A stretch of 64,000 nucleotides of DNA, from assembly GCA_050084515.1 (NCBI GenBank), contig CM114273.1, forward strand, positions 32,860,001 to 32,924,000, given 5' to 3'. How positions within the stretch are numbered: the first letter of the stretch is position 1; every line of letters starts with the position of its first letter. This stretch comes from Blasia pusilla (taxonomy: Eukaryota; Marchantiophyta; Marchantiopsida; Blasiales). Position numbers and translations under genes: made by a program. Positions 1 to 12,009 of this stretch are shown in pieces. Under the pieces are notes generated by a model, which made no database searches, was not told where the DNA came from, and saw nothing but the letters and a program-made list of their open reading frames with translations.

Positions 1-1000
1 ATGATTCCGATCATCCGCACCCTAGAAGGGACGGCTGGATGAACCTCGCACACCCCCTTGTCCACTACCCTCTTGACAGCACCTCCTTCCTCCGGTCGGA
101 AAATGCTTGCGTTTGAATACATAGTTAAGGAAAGTCCAACGGCCGTCAATCTGGCGGCGTTCAAGACGCAGCTCACCGCGGCGCTACCTCTTCCTGTCGG
201 TTTGTCCCGGGCCTAAAAGTGGTCGTCGGAAAATCTTCATTTCGCCGGCGCCTTTACAAGGATGCGTCTTGTCGAGCCTTGTGCGGGAGGTCGGAGAGCG
301 GTCGCGACGCTCTGACCGTTGTGCGGGCTCGATAGGCGAGAACCGACAACCTTTATTGCGGTTCAGATGGTCGCGTCCGTGGAAGTAAATGTCCAGAGTC
401 TGGAATGCTTTCCGTAAAAATTCTATGGAAGGTATTCTGATCCTGGCAGAGCGTTCGCGACTTTCGATTTCGCGACCACCCAGATGTGAGCGAATTGACC
501 TAGCCAACTTCACCTAGTCTCCACAACGTCTAAATCTTTGTTTAGTTTTAATTTATGAATAAGTTAACTTGTTTCAACGTCCCTTCCAATTGATGATCCG
601 ACAACTTTTATTGCGCAAAGCAATAAAGGGAGCCATAAATGCTGTGTATTCTTTCTCTATGGTGAGGCGTTGTGCCGTGGCCACAGGCAATGAATGGCCG
701 GAACCGGGGCTATGTGTTGACCTAGCCGGGAGAAATCAGAAAATTCCGGGCCGTTTTCGAACTTTCCGGACGGAATTCTGACAATGGCGGGAGGTATCCC
801 AGAAACTTGTTGTACGGAAACTTTATGGCCGGTTTCCGACTGAATCCGAGGGAATAGTTGACGGAAATACGCCGTTCCGACGGCATTCCATCCGGTTTCT
901 AGTTGTCAGCCAAAACGTACATTCCGGTTTGTTGTCGCTTCAGTTTCCGGCTGCCGGAAAACTAGAAATTATAGATTTAATCCAGCCCCTCCATCTTAGG
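1..1000. other. No gene recognised; TTCCGG-rich stretch
   Basis: I recognise no protein in this stretch on either strand. From about 690 to 965 the motifs TTCCGG, CCGGAA and CGGAA recur in both orientations. The same flavour returns at about 5500-6300, so both may be pieces of one repeat family, but I see no LTR ends, target duplication or primer-binding site. The 109-residue minus-strand ORF at 184-513 is Arg-rich and GC-driven and resembles no family I know. Confidence 0.4.
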
Positions 1001-1014
1001 GCTAGCCGCCACGT

Positions 1015-1262
1015 CGGGAGTCGGACGAGTTGGGAGTCGGGCGAGTCGGGCGAGTCAGGAGTCGGGAATCGGGACTCAGAGTCGGGCGAGTCGGGAGTCG
1101 GGCTGGAGTCGTTGGACTCTGGAGAGTCACGAGACTCCGAATCGGGACTCGGGACTCGGGACTCGTAGTCGGCTTAGTCGGGCGAGTCGGGCGAGTAGGG
1201 AGTTGGGAGTCGGGCGAGTCGGGAGTCGGGCAAGTCAGTCACGAGACTCTGAGACTCCGAGG
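1015..1262. repeat. Minisatellite built on GAGTCGGG units
   Basis: About 250 bases consist of variants of GAGTCGGG(C/A), mixed with its partial complement GACTCGGG or GACTCCGA. GAGTC and GACTC half-sites lie close together throughout, so the array could fold on itself. Two overlapping plus-strand ORFs that read as Gly/Glu/Ser/Arg runs are translations of the repeat and not genes. Confidence 0.85.
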
Positions 1263-1544
1263 GGGTAGTCTCCCTGGTAGAGTGGCGGGGCAGGCATTTC
1301 GATGCCTCCCCGAGCTTCTGAGTTCTCCTCGCTCTCTCGTTGTTTCTTGGACCTCCTTCGCGTCGCTGCGAGCTTGGAGCCTCGATGCTTTAGGCTAACC
1401 CGTCATCGTTTGTTGCTTCGCGTCCTCCCGAGCTACAGTTCACACTTTCTGGTTGCTGCTTTCTGGTCGCTGCTTCGCATCCTCCTGATCTAGGCTTTGC
1501 GCTTTGTGGTTTCGCTCGGCCGGCGCTTTGTTGTTTCGCCGGCG

Positions 1545-1715
1545 CTTTGTGGTTGGACTTGAGTTTGGTCACCGGTGCAAGGCGCAAGCTTTTCTGGTTC
1601 TTGCCGCTTCACGCTTTCATGTTTTACGCTGCGCTTTGTGGTTGACTTGAGTTGGTCACGGTGCCAAAGTGTGAGGTGCGAGCTAGGATTTGCTTCTGGT
1701 TTCTGCTTCACGTTT
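1545..1715. repeat. Imperfect tandem duplication, about 80 bp unit
   Basis: Two adjacent diverged copies share GCTTTGTGGTTG, a GACTTGAGT-TTGGTCAC block, a TTCTGGTT block and GCTTCACG near their ends (about 1545-1620 and 1632-1715). Indels separate the copies. No coding content is recognised. Confidence 0.55.
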
Positions 1716-1876
1716 TCCTATTGCAGACTTGATTGGGTTTGGTGTAGGGCAGATGCGGGAACAAGAAGCGAGCGAGCGAGAGAGAAAGAGAGCGCTCGCT
1801 CTCTTCTCTTCAGGTTCTCTTCATTAGGTTCGGGGTGTTGGTGTACTCTGGCGTAAAAGCTTCCGAGGAGTTCAGC

Positions 1877-2000
<124 letters not shown>

Positions 2001-2898
2001 ATCTCATTTAGTAACTCCTTAAACCTTCCCTCTCTCATCTGGTAACGCCCACCTTTTCCTTCCGTGGTACACAGAAAGTGCGGAAGAGCTATGATATTAG
2101 AGTAATATCTTTTTGGGGCCATCGTAACATAGTGCGAGGCCTTATGGTCGCCGGTCTACAATCGGCATAATCGCTCTTGGATCTCGAAGGCTATTACCAC
2201 TCTCTTTCCCAACCAGAGCCTTTCTCTACAAGTTCATAGACTTTTCATCCCGAACCAGCCTTCTTCAAGAACTATTGGCGGCGGATCCCATCATTGGGAT
2301 CTAGGGCGTGGCTGAAGGTTATTTCCGGCCAGTTCAGGGGCTATTTCCTCGACCATAACCCAGGAGGATGAGAATACATTCAAATCCTGCGCACTGAGCG
2401 ATGACGTTGATTGACACTTTCAATCATTACTGTATGGTTACTGGTAAGAGCTTTACAACGCGAAAATACCTCTCTGTACCTGCTCCGAAGTTGTTGAGCT
2501 GGGAGCACCAGGGATGTTCGTTGAGTTCCGTTCCATAAACTTACTTCCCGAGGCTACAACACTCGTAAGTAATGCTTTTCTTGGGTACTCACTCCTGAAG
2601 ATGAATTGATGAAGCCCTAGTGATTTTTTTTAGACACGATCTCCGTAGCAGCTTCCGTGTATCTTTATGGTTATCATTCACACAAGACAAGTCTGTGAGC
2701 CTCCCTCTGCTCTGCTCTGGCATTTTCTCCCAGTGGTCCTGAACTCTATGGTTTGGAGTATATGATGTGTATGATAACATATTATATTGGCTCATATTAT
2801 CTTTTGCCGAGTCTTGGGGTTTAAGTACCTTTTAGATCCGCATTTTCTTGAGCTCTTTTGTTTCTTTAGCACCTACTAAGTGACAGGTTTATAGTAGG
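2001..2898. other. Non-coding, nothing recognised
   Basis: Mixed-composition sequence between the microsatellite and the hAT remnant. It may hold the 5' flank or terminal repeat of that element, but I could not identify an inverted terminal repeat or an 8-bp target duplication by eye. Confidence 0.4.
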
Positions 2899-2955
2899 TT
2901 GTTTACACCATATTTTAGTATCTACCTCATAGTTCTACACTCTCTGAGCCTCTAC

Positions 2956-5212
2956 ATGGCTAAGAGACATCGAACAATGAATGAGATGCTACACAAGGAA
3001 GTTAGAGAAGACTTTGCAGAGGAGAATAGTAGGTCAGGATCATCGGATGGGAAAGAAGGGGACAAATCAAATACTCCGACAAGTCAGAGTGAGAAAAAGA
3101 GATTGGCTTGGAAGGATGTTTGGTATACTTTGTTCGATTGGATAGAATTCCATGTAGAATCTGGTCGGATTTTTTGCAAAGTCTGTAGAAAGGGTTAGGG
3201 GAAAAGCTCCTTTGCCAGAGATGGTGCCATTAACTGTAAGGTTTCGGCCTTCACAGATCATGGTATCTTCGAATGAGCACATGAATCTTGCATGGGCTGC
3301 GAATATGGGGAACATATCCATGGCCAAGGCTATAGCCACTACAAATCGGACTTGTGATATTGCACTTTTGACTTTGTTCAAATGTGCCTATTTCGTTGCA
3401 AAGGAAGCCTTGCCATTTTCAAAGTTCTCAAATCTGTGTAAGTTATTGATTTTTGTGAATGCACCTATAACCCGTGACTTGTACCAAGATGAAAAAAGTT
3501 GTGCTGATATGTGTTTTTATATTAGCCAAGTTCTTCTCAGGAGGAACCTTTCTAAAGTGCAACAAGCTCATTTCTTTGGGATAATGATTGACGAGTCCAC
3601 AGATATATCTGTCACTGGACACCTTGTTGTATTTTCAACTTACTTAGATGAGGGGCAAGTAGAGAGTTGTTTTATAGGATTTCTCCAATGTCCAGAGAAA
3701 TGTTCGAACGCAATCACTAACAATTTGTTGGAGTTGATAAAGGATTTAGGACTTGAGGGATCAAAACTGGTTGCCTTTGGATCTGATGGAGCTTCTACTA
3801 TGGTAGGAAGCCAAAACGGAGTAGCATCTCAGCTGAAACATAAGATAAATCCTTTTATGTTGTATGCATGCATTGTGTGGCACACAGATTTAATCTCGGG
3901 CCGCTTTAACAAAGACAAAAGGTGTAGGGTGTAAGGAAATATCTCTAGAAGTAGATTCAATCTTGAATGCAGTAGCTGGATATTTTAGAAGGTCGTCCAA
4001 GAGGAAGTGTGGTCTTGCAACTTTTCAAGAGAAGTTGAACGATTCTCAGAAAGTGATGAAGAGGTATCACAAGATTATTTGGTTGTCACGTTGGTGGTAT
4101 TACTCAGTATGTGACTTATTGGAATCTGTCCTTGCATATTTCAGAGATATCTCGCCCTCGGAAGATGATGGTAATCTTTGCAAATTTGTATAACAAACTC
4201 GAGATCATTTGGATGATCTATCAATTGTACTTTTTGGCGAGATATTTTGTTTCTTCTTGCTAACTTGAGTAAGGTGTTCCAATATAAGTTTGTAGATGTT
4301 AGTACCATAGGTAGTATAGTGACTTTGAAATAGCTTCCATAACAATGAATTTTGTAATGGAGAACCCGATCGAATGCCTCCACTTTCTCTGAAGAAAGTG
4401 GTTATCACATTCTACCAGACTTTGGTCCTCCAGGGGATTACTTGAAACGTTTACAATCTGAGATTAGGGGCAGAAAGTTCCACAGCATAGAAATGTTGAG
4501 GAATCGGACAGGAAAGGATCTAGAGGCTGCCTTATTTTTTCAGAAGAATTTTTCTGAGAGTGTTTGTGTAGCTTTACGAGATCGGTTTAGGGATAACAAC
4601 TTGATTAGTGCTATGAGGATAATGAATCCTCTGCACATGCCTTCAAGGCAAGTGGGACTAAATAGTTGGGGTTGTAAGGAATTGGATGACCTCTGTGCAC
4701 ATTTTGGGACAGACTTACCCTTCAAAGGTCACTTGCAACCTTCTTTACTAAGTGTAGGAGCTGTGAAACAAGAGTTTCAATCATTTAAGCTCATGGCCAC
4801 GACGGAGTGGAAAGATCAGAACTTCACGGACTTGTGGGCTATGGTAAGTTGGAGCCCATCCTTGCAATGTAAGTTCTCTAACTTGCTCATTTTAGCGAAT
4901 ATTGCTAGGGTACAGTGTGTTAGTAGTGCTATTTGTGAGAAAGCTTTCTCTGTGCAGAATGTGATCAAGACTAAAAGTAGGAATAGGTTAATGACAAAGC
5001 ATTTGGATGTTGTTCTTAGGATTGCCTTGGAGGGGGAAATAGATGATTATGAAGGTTTGTTGGTTGAATCTGTAGTTCTTTGGAAGAATTCAGCACACTT
5101 TAGGTATGTGTATGCCAATCCCGAGAGATATATTCTTGAGATAAAAATTCCACCACAAGTTCGCGTAAATTTAAATGCCTTAGACCCAAGTGAAGTTGTT
5201 GTGGATGTGTAA
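2956..5212 (+). pseudogene. Broken hAT transposase, ZNF862 / TTF-finger type
   Basis: This is a domesticated-type hAT relative split over four reading-frame blocks (about 2956-3198, 3212-3934, 3963-4193, 4442-5212). The start at 2956 gives MAKRHRTM and then an acidic, Ser-rich N-terminus. Next comes a TTF-type zinc-finger segment (WKDVW, then CKVC and a later His pair), broken by a TAG at 3196 and a frameshift near 3270. The catalytic-core region has IMIDESTDIS and FGSDGASTMVG, as in the RNase H-like fold of hAT/ZNF862 proteins. The last block carries the hAT C-terminal dimerisation motif (CEKAFS, then KTKSRNRL). A functional protein would be a nuclear DNA-binding transposase. Stops and frameshifts show this copy is dead. 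The family call is firm at superfamily level only. Confidence 0.85.
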
Positions 5213-5258
5213 GATGAGGGGGAAAAGCTTAGTGGTAGGGATAAGGGGGTCCCTTTTC

Positions 5259-5298
5259 TAATACATTGAAGCTTTTACTAAAAAGCTTCAATGTATTA
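5259..5298. repeat. Perfect 18-bp hairpin, 4-nt loop
   Basis: Arms at 5259-5276 and 5281-5298 are exact reverse complements (TAATACATTGAAGCTTTT on the left), with loop ACTA. It lies 47 bases after the hAT stop codon and just before the SINE-like head. Confidence 0.95.
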
Positions 5299-5310
5299 TA
5301 GAGGGGTAAA

Positions 5311-5375
5311 ATCCTTGGCTCCCAGCTGGTGGGAGGCCTAGCCAGGTTCAATTCCTGCCAAGGATGATGCACTAA
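5311..5375 (+). repeat. SINE-like head with Pol III A and B boxes
   Basis: TGGCTCCCAGCTGG at 5316-5329 resembles a tRNA A box. GGTTCAATTCC at 5345-5355 fits the B-box consensus GGTTCRANNCC. The roughly 30-bp start-to-start spacing suits a tRNA-derived SINE better than a tRNA gene. I cannot fold a cloverleaf from it, and the 3' end of the element is not visible. Confidence 0.45.
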
Positions 5376-5451
5376 AAGGGCACTAAAAGAAAGTGTGAAC
5401 TTTGAAGTGAATGTTTGCATTAACATTGAGGTCCAAGACTCCAGAAGTGGA

Positions 5452-6846
5452 GAAGAAATGAAAAGAGGCTTAAGTCCAAGAGTACGTGGAATTTTTTTTC
5501 CGGTTAGTTTTTCAAGTGCCGGATATCAACTGAACAACATTCCGAGTAATCAGAAATGAACTGCCGAGAATAATAAAATTTCGGAAAATTTTTGAACACT
5601 TAAAAAAAACTCCAGAAATTTCCCGGGAGTTTCAAATATTACCTTTTGAAACCGGTTAAAATTTTTTAATTACCGGTTTATTCAACCTACTGCCAGAAAT
5701 TTACCCACGGCCTACCTGGCCACAGGGCGTCAGGTAGGCCGTGGGTGTAGGGGCGTCTGCATAGGGATGCGGACCCATGCGGAGTCCTAGGACTAGGGAT
5801 AGAAGGAGGAAGGGCGGGCATAGGGAGCCGCACCCAAGGATGCGGCTAGGAGTGACGTCGCGAGAAGGAAGTGGTGGGAGTTGAACGGTTGAGGTGAAGC
5901 GGGGTTGAGGAGGCTTCGTGGTGGGGGGGGGGGGTTGCGGAAAAGGGCACATGCATAAGAAAACGTGCCCAAAAGTACGTGGACAAGAGTTCAAGGGCTG
6001 CACAGGGAGTGTACGCGCCTAAAGGAGACGGAGTCGTACCCATACGGACGTGTGTCCGATCCAATGCGGTGATAGGGAGTCGGGACCAGTGCTCGGCAAG
6101 GATTTTGACGCATACCGGTACTTTTCCGAGAGAAAGATCAAGGTAATCGGCAATTTCACCATGGTAGCCGGTTTTTTTAAAATTTAACAAAGAAAATCTA
6201 CATTTCACGTCGGGAAATTTCCTAAAGTTTCAGACTTGAATCGGAAATCACTCATTCTCAACCGGCTGCTTTTACAAAGAATGCCGGTTCTTTCCGAGCA
6301 TTGGTCGGGACATGTGAGGGGCGGCACCTGTAGTGGAGGTCGGACGTGGTAAGGCACTAGGTAAACACAGTAGGACCGGACGTAGTAATGGTAAAATGGC
6401 TTACCAGGTTGGGAAACGCATAAGGTGCATGCTTACGTAGTTAGGAGACTCTACGTGGTTGAGCAGGCTTGTACTAAGTTTTTCAGAGCTGAGATTTTCA
6501 GGACATCATTTGCAGAGGATTGTTCTGACTGCCGGCGAGATGGATGAGTTACACTGACAGTTCACGATGGAGTGTTAGTTTGCTGATGCCAATGGGTAGT
6601 CAGCGTATGTTGACGGGAGTTTTGATGTATTGGTTGAGCAGCGTGTCGTGCCGCGGAGGTTGTGAGTGTTGCGGAGTCCTCCACTCTTGGTGAGTCTGAG
6701 TGCTTGAGCGGGTGAGACATGGTTTTCATCACGGCGTTCTTCTAGGGTTCGTAAGAACGGGGTAGTACGAGTAGTGGAAGTGGAGTGACACGGAGTGGTG
6801 TGAGGTATGAGGGGTTTCTAGTGAGGAACCATCCCGACTCCCTTGC
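5452..6846. other. Intergenic or repeat, no gene recognised
   Basis: From 5490 to 6300 there are many CCGG, TTCCG and CGGAA motifs like those at 690-965. A G-homopolymer lies near 5922-5932. The stretch just before 6847 could be leader sequence of the gypsy element that follows, but no LTR or primer-binding site is recognisable. Confidence 0.4.
5703..5746. repeat. Perfect 16-bp hairpin, 12-nt loop
   Basis: ACCCACGGCCTACCTG at 5703-5718 pairs exactly with 5731-5746. The loop is 12 bases. The arms are GC-rich, so the structure would be stable in DNA or RNA. Confidence 0.95.
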
Positions 6847-8154
6847 GTGGTTGGATCATCATCACTAGACTGCGGGTCTGGTGACGAGATCGCGAACAAG
6901 GACAGTGATACGTGGAGAGCGATGGACGATATGGGCCACCAGGGCATGCGTCATTTATGGGGTGCGGTAGGCACCATAGATCTAGATGATATCATCCAAG
7001 AGTTTGACATGTGGTGCGACTTCCATGAGATACAAACACGTACGCGGTTCAACGTTTTTATGGCATGGAAGGGGTTGTTCCGACACTTGGAGGGTCCGTC
7101 GATGGATGATTACATGGAGTTCCGGTCTTTATACTCTCTAGAGATTGATGTCTGGAGGGTGTATTGGGCTGTAGGGTATGTGTCCACTGGTGGCCGCAAG
7201 GCGTATGATGGGATATTGAGAGCGGAGAGACCTTCACCATTAGCCCGGGGACTAGATGGAGAGGATGACAGTGAGAGTCGTGAGGTGGAAGAGACCTCTC
7301 TTGATAGAGGACCACTGAGTTTCAATCATACAATGGAGTTCTTCCGACATTTGGGGAGGAGCTATCAGGGCGTGTCGACCGACGAGCTAAAGAGTCTACA
7401 GGATTTTCACTGGAGATCGGGCGAGAGCGTGAGAGAGGCGTTCACGCGCATTCGACGGTTGATCTTTGCCACATATAGGATGAATGAGGCACAATCAGTG
7501 CAATATTGGTACGGGATGCTGGATGAGGAGCTACGGAGGAGAGTTTGGGATGCGATATTCCTTCACACGGCGAAGCCCACATTGAAGGTGGTCTTCGAGT
7601 TGTCTGAGCGGATAGAGCTCAACATGAGTGAGGAGCAGGTGGTGATCACGGGTTTTTCACGGGATTCGACGCGTCGACAAGTAGGAGTAGACCCACAGGT
7701 GCCCCAACATGCACCTGTACCATGGGAGCGGGCCAGTGGGCCCACAGAGCAGGGCGGGTATCGTGAGCCGATGAGGCCATGGCCCGTACCGACATATGTT
7801 TCCCAACAGGGATCAGGGTTGGCTTGTTGGACGTGTGGTGGCTCACATACGCAGAGGGACTGCCCATAGCATGGGAGAGGGCCACGGGCACCTCTGATTT
7901 CTTATGAGCCAAAGAGGATGGCCGCGCCACAGTTACAGTGCGATCATTATCATCGATATGGTCACACTAGGGATAGATGTTATGATCTTTGCCGGGAGGT
8001 ACGTCCTCAAGTAGGCAGAGGACTTGGGCGCGAGAGAGTTGGTGGAGATCAAGTGGTAGATGATCGTGGTGGTAGAGTGCCATCACAAGTCACGGGAGAT
8101 GGAGGACTTGCACCCGATGCAGCGCTCCTAACGCGCATCGATCAATTGGAGTAG
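6847..8154 (+). pseudogene. Ty3/gypsy gag remnant with two zinc knuckles
   Basis: The open frame 6847-7869 encodes a gag-like capsid region rich in charged and aromatic residues, including FHWRSGESVREAFTRIRR (about 7405-7460). It ends with a CX2CX3HX4C knuckle (CWTCGG-H-QRDC). A TAG at 7867 interrupts, and the same frame reopens at 7918 with a second knuckle, CDHYHRYGHTRDRC, whose second Cys has become Tyr. Both knuckles would bind element RNA in a virus-like particle. The likely true start is uncertain: MDDMGHQGM at 6922 is as good as 6847. Stops and the lost Cys mark it as decayed. Protease-like sequence follows in the same orientation. Confidence 0.8.
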
Positions 8155-9200
8155 AGGATTGCAACCATGACGATGATGCAGCTAGAGGTAGACCCAAAGC
8201 TAAGAGTAGCTAGTGTGGCGCCAGCCTCCATAGCATACCACGATGTCGGTGAGGATTATGCGGGGATGGGATTTATGTGTAGTGCGGCTCGGGTTGAGGC
8301 TGCTGCGGTGGTGACTCGGGGTGCTGTGAGAGTAATCAAGCCATCGAGAGGTGGGGTTGAGATTGACCCACAGGAGGGGACCGATGGTCGGCACGCGTGG
8401 GTTCTCCAGTTGTTCATATTATTGGAGACACTACATACACCGTCGATGGTGCCTCAACGATTGACAGTACCCACATGTGGGACAGCTGCGACGATGTCAT
8501 GAGGAGTTGGAGAGACGACTCCTATGCCGGCTCGAGAGGAGCCACTGTTGACCATGTTGTTGGAGGTGGCCACTAGGGTGAGCCACGCTCCGTTATTTTC
8601 CGCCATGGAGTTGGCAACGTTGGGAGTTGGACCAACGGAGGTGTTCTAGCTGGCCACCACGTTGTGTGAGCGTGGAGATGTGAGTGCCTCTCGTTCAAGG
8701 TTAGTTGAGGAGGTGGTGGACTTGCCCTTAGATCAAGAGCTCGAGGCGTCTCCCACTAAGTCATGGCATGCGGCAGGGGCGAAGTTTGTAGACATGCCAG
8801 CTCGACCGGCTATAGAGCAAGCTGTGATGACACCAGGTAGTGGTATTGTTGGATAACCGAGCAGGATTGCTTTTTTTGGTTAGTCCCACAGGTATGATGT
8901 ACCACCCGCAGCGCATCCTACTTGATTTGGGAGCGCAACCCTTGATGTAAGGGAAGGCGGCGTGTTTGGCGTTGGTATTACGGAAAGGCGACATCGAGTG
9001 TTGTCCCTTCAAATACTAACCTCTATGGGGGGTGTATCACTCACCCAATTCATGACTCGATAAGAGTTGGTGGTTAGACTTCAGCCAGAGCATGAGTCAG
9101 ATAGTGCGATGGTGCGCACTCGAGCGATTACCACACCGGCAGAGTCGTATGATGTGCTGGTAGGGAGTACGGTGTTGTATCCCCTTGGTTTTATTCTATA
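8155..9200 (+). pseudogene. Gypsy spacer and aspartic-protease remnant
   Basis: After the knuckles, several short frames run in the same direction. At about 8914-8946 the sequence reads ILLDLGAQPLM, fitting the aspartic-protease active-site strand (usually D-S/T-G-A) with Leu in place of Ser/Thr. At 9156-9200 it reads YDVLVGSTVLYPLGF, like the second conserved protease strand. Stops at several places show it is inactive. In a live element this protease would cut the gag-pol polyprotein. Confidence 0.6.
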
Positions 9201-9720
9201 ATTTTGGGAGGAGACAGTTTCTTATCGGCCAAGATGGCGATCAGGTGATGGACGGATGAGCCATCTACCGGTATAGTTTGCAGGGAGTAGTGGTGATCGA
9301 CCACGAAGGGATACGGTGACCACGCTGGCAACATTCACATGTAGTGTTTGCTGATCAGGAGGGTTTAGGGAGAGGAGCACACACGCAGAGGACATTCCCA
9401 TAGTGTATAGTCCCATAGAGAGACATGTCATGGTGGGTGTCTCTTCCCATGGTGCAGAGTTGCTTTACTGTTATTGGGGACGAGTGTTGAGATGCGTGGA
9501 GTGTAGACAAGCTCGGGAGGCAGGCCATGGAGCCATATCTATGTTTGGAGTAGGGTACGAGAGTGTTAGATCTCTTCGGAGGGATCAACACGACAGGTTG
9601 CTGGAGTGTGGCAGTGTTGTGGGGATGACGGCACCCATGGTGCTAGATGTGTGTAGGATAGGAGATCTTGTCAGATATATGTGTGTGTGTTGTCTGGAGT
9701 TAGGGGGACCCAATTGCTAG
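9201..9720 (+). pseudogene. Gypsy polyprotein segment; possible methyltransferase-like remnant
   Basis: The open frame 9403-9720 continues the gypsy element (VYSPIERH, HGAELLYCYWG, C-x2-C at RCVECRQ). A second frame starting near 9557 reads TRVLDLFGGINTTG, which has the shape of motif I (AdoMet-binding loop) of C5-cytosine DNA methyltransferases. The other frame resumes with a plausible downstream segment (GMTAPMVLDVCRIGDLVRYM). A frameshift at about 9555 would join the two readings. The catalytic PCQ motif is not visible because the copy decays after 9720. The methyltransferase reading is an inference from one motif. The reading as the tail of a gypsy ORF is safer. Confidence 0.4.
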
Positions 9721-11950
9721 CTAGGGGGGCAGTTGTGGGATCCCAATGTATATGCGTGAGTATGTTTCATTTATGTGTGGATCTACCCAAATGTTGGGGA
9801 AGATCGGTGTGGTGTGTAGATGTGACCAGCGATGTGGGTTGTGTAGCAATGTGTATACGCACAACAAGGTGGAGCAGAGAGGGACTTGCCTCTCCACTCA
9901 CAAAGACCTGCAACACTCATCAAGAAAGCAAGAGAGCAGAGAGTGTAGACTAAGTGCACTAGCGAGAGAGAAGATGTGAGCGTAGTTAGGGAGGGAAGAA
10001 AGTGGAGTATAAAAGGGGTCTGATCATGAGCACCTACATAGGTGAAACACACAAGCAACGCAAACGTAGCATAGACAAAAGTAGAGAAATGTAAGCATCC
10101 TAGGCGCGGTAGAGCCCTAGACGCGAGCGAAGGATAGAGGAGTAGACGCAATCAAAGAGGAGAGATATTTTGGCTCTTAGACGCGAGAAATCGCGGAGAG
10201 ATGACTCATGAGTACCTCCAAGGCTCTTAGGTGAGTCCGCCCCACTACTCACGAGTGGCAAGACGAGCAAACTCGTAGCGACAGAAAAGGAGACAAGATG
10301 GGAGAGGATGCAATGGAAATTGAGAAGAGAATGCAAGGGATAAAGGGGGTTAGTCAAGACGGGTGGTGGGGATGTTGTGGCAGGGGGCGGCGGAGACGCC
10401 GAGCACGTCTCTACTGTCCGATGTAAGGATTTTTTGAAGGCGGACGGTTGGGATGTCATGGGGGGGATGAGAGCAATTTTGGATGTGGGAGGGGGGCGAC
10501 AGAGAAGCTAGGCACGTCTCCGCCCTCTGATGTCCTGCCTACTTGCCTGTTGAACGGTGAGGACGTTGGGGTTAGGGGCAATAGAGACGTCAATGGATCG
10601 AGCAAATCCAACGACGTAGGTTAAGGCGCCATAAGGTATGCCATTAGGGCTTACGGTAAGCTTGGGCCTACCCAACAGGTAATGGTTAGGGTCGGGTGAC
10701 CCTAACATGATATAAAATTTTAATTAAATAATGAATTAAGTAAAAAAATAGAACTTATAATTAAATTATTAATCGTTTTTTACCTCCTTTTATTTACTTC
10801 TCATGTCTTGTTTTAAGTCCTCCTTTCAATTTCTTACTTTCTTTTTGTTTTAATTTTTCTTCTCAAATCTATACTAAGTTTAAGAAATTTTTAAGTTTAC
10901 AATTTATTTTTTCTCAAAGATTTTTTTTAAAAGTTTTTTTCTCTAACTTATTTTTTTAACTTCTTTTCTTTTACTATTTTTTACCAAGAGCTTAGGAATG
11001 TGCTTCCTTCTTTCTTACTCCTCTTTACACTTTTTAACAAAATTTATCTCATTTCTTTTGAATTTTAATCCTTTTCCACTGGTTTTTTTTTCCTTTTCTT
11101 TTCTACCCTTCATTAAATTTTACCATTTTTTATTTTTCCACACCTCTTTTTCCACTTATCTTATTTTTGCATGTAATGCAAATGGCGAGTGCAATGGGGC
11201 AGACCTAGTCAAAACCACATCACTATGGTATAGGTAAATAATGCCATACAAAAATCTGGGACGAGGGGACAAGCCACCACTCATGAGCCCGTCCCCTTTC
11301 TAGAGCAAGAGCGAATATGGGCCCAAATCTCCATGGGAATACCCCTGTCTGACATAGTGAGTCAAAAATTGCCTCAAAGTGGGCTTCCATCAAAGTAGAT
11401 TGAAGCCTAGATTGATCGCAGGTAACTAGGGAGAATAAAGTAGGGAGAACGGCTCTAGCCACACTGGCCCAGAAGAGAAACTATTGTGAGAACATGTCAT
11501 CCTTAACCTAGGACACGTGTTGTAGAAGTTGCATATTTGTGGACTTTGAGAGACAACCGCTTATTGTTATCACAAATATAACAGTTCCAACACGTACTTC
11601 AAAAGCACAAATTGGTGTATTCAAACACACTTCTCCAATGTAAGCCTAATTCCTTTGTGCCATATCTTCAAACTTTGCATTACTTTGATAAGAAAGTAGT
11701 GTTAAACTACATAACGATAACTTCTACGACTTCATGGTCCATCGAATCCAAGGGATTTTCGTGACTTCCGAAAATTTAGGCGTGCAAGGACACACAAAAA
11801 AAGGCGTGCCCATCGCAAGGGAAATTTAGCATAACAAAGCAACATAGCATTGGGACTCATCAACCGAACATCTCCAACTCAAGTATACTCTATTCATGAA
11901 TATTGAACACGTTGAATTCTCCACACGTCATATTATTGTTCACTAATCTA
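9721..11950. other. Probable element non-coding end, then AT-rich spacer
   Basis: No protein is recognised. A TATA-like box (GTATAAAAGGGG) lies at about 10006-10017 and may be the promoter of an LTR, but no partner LTR was found upstream of 6847. An imperfect repeat pairs about 10395-10425 with 10505-10533 (CACGTCTC and TGATG cores). From 10710 to 11160 the sequence is T-rich with many TTTTCTT runs. Confidence 0.4.
10006..10017 (+). promoter_or_regulatory. TATA-box-like sequence, possible LTR promoter
   Basis: GTATAAAAGGGG sits downstream of the gypsy remnant and is followed by a moderately conserved-looking leader. Only the motif supports the call; no transcript or LTR boundary can be seen. 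Confidence 0.3.
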
Positions 11951-12009
11951 ATTTTTGTCTCTTCCCAAAATTCTCATGTTCTTTCAGACTTATGGTTCCA
12001 TCAAATCCT

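Noticed and set aside
5311-5375. True tRNA gene
   Set aside because: A- and B-like boxes are present but no cloverleaf or acceptor stem could be drawn; a SINE head fits better.
10998-11237. Phe-rich ORF resembling a membrane protein
   Set aside because: It is a T-rich low-complexity tract; the hydrophobicity follows from base composition.
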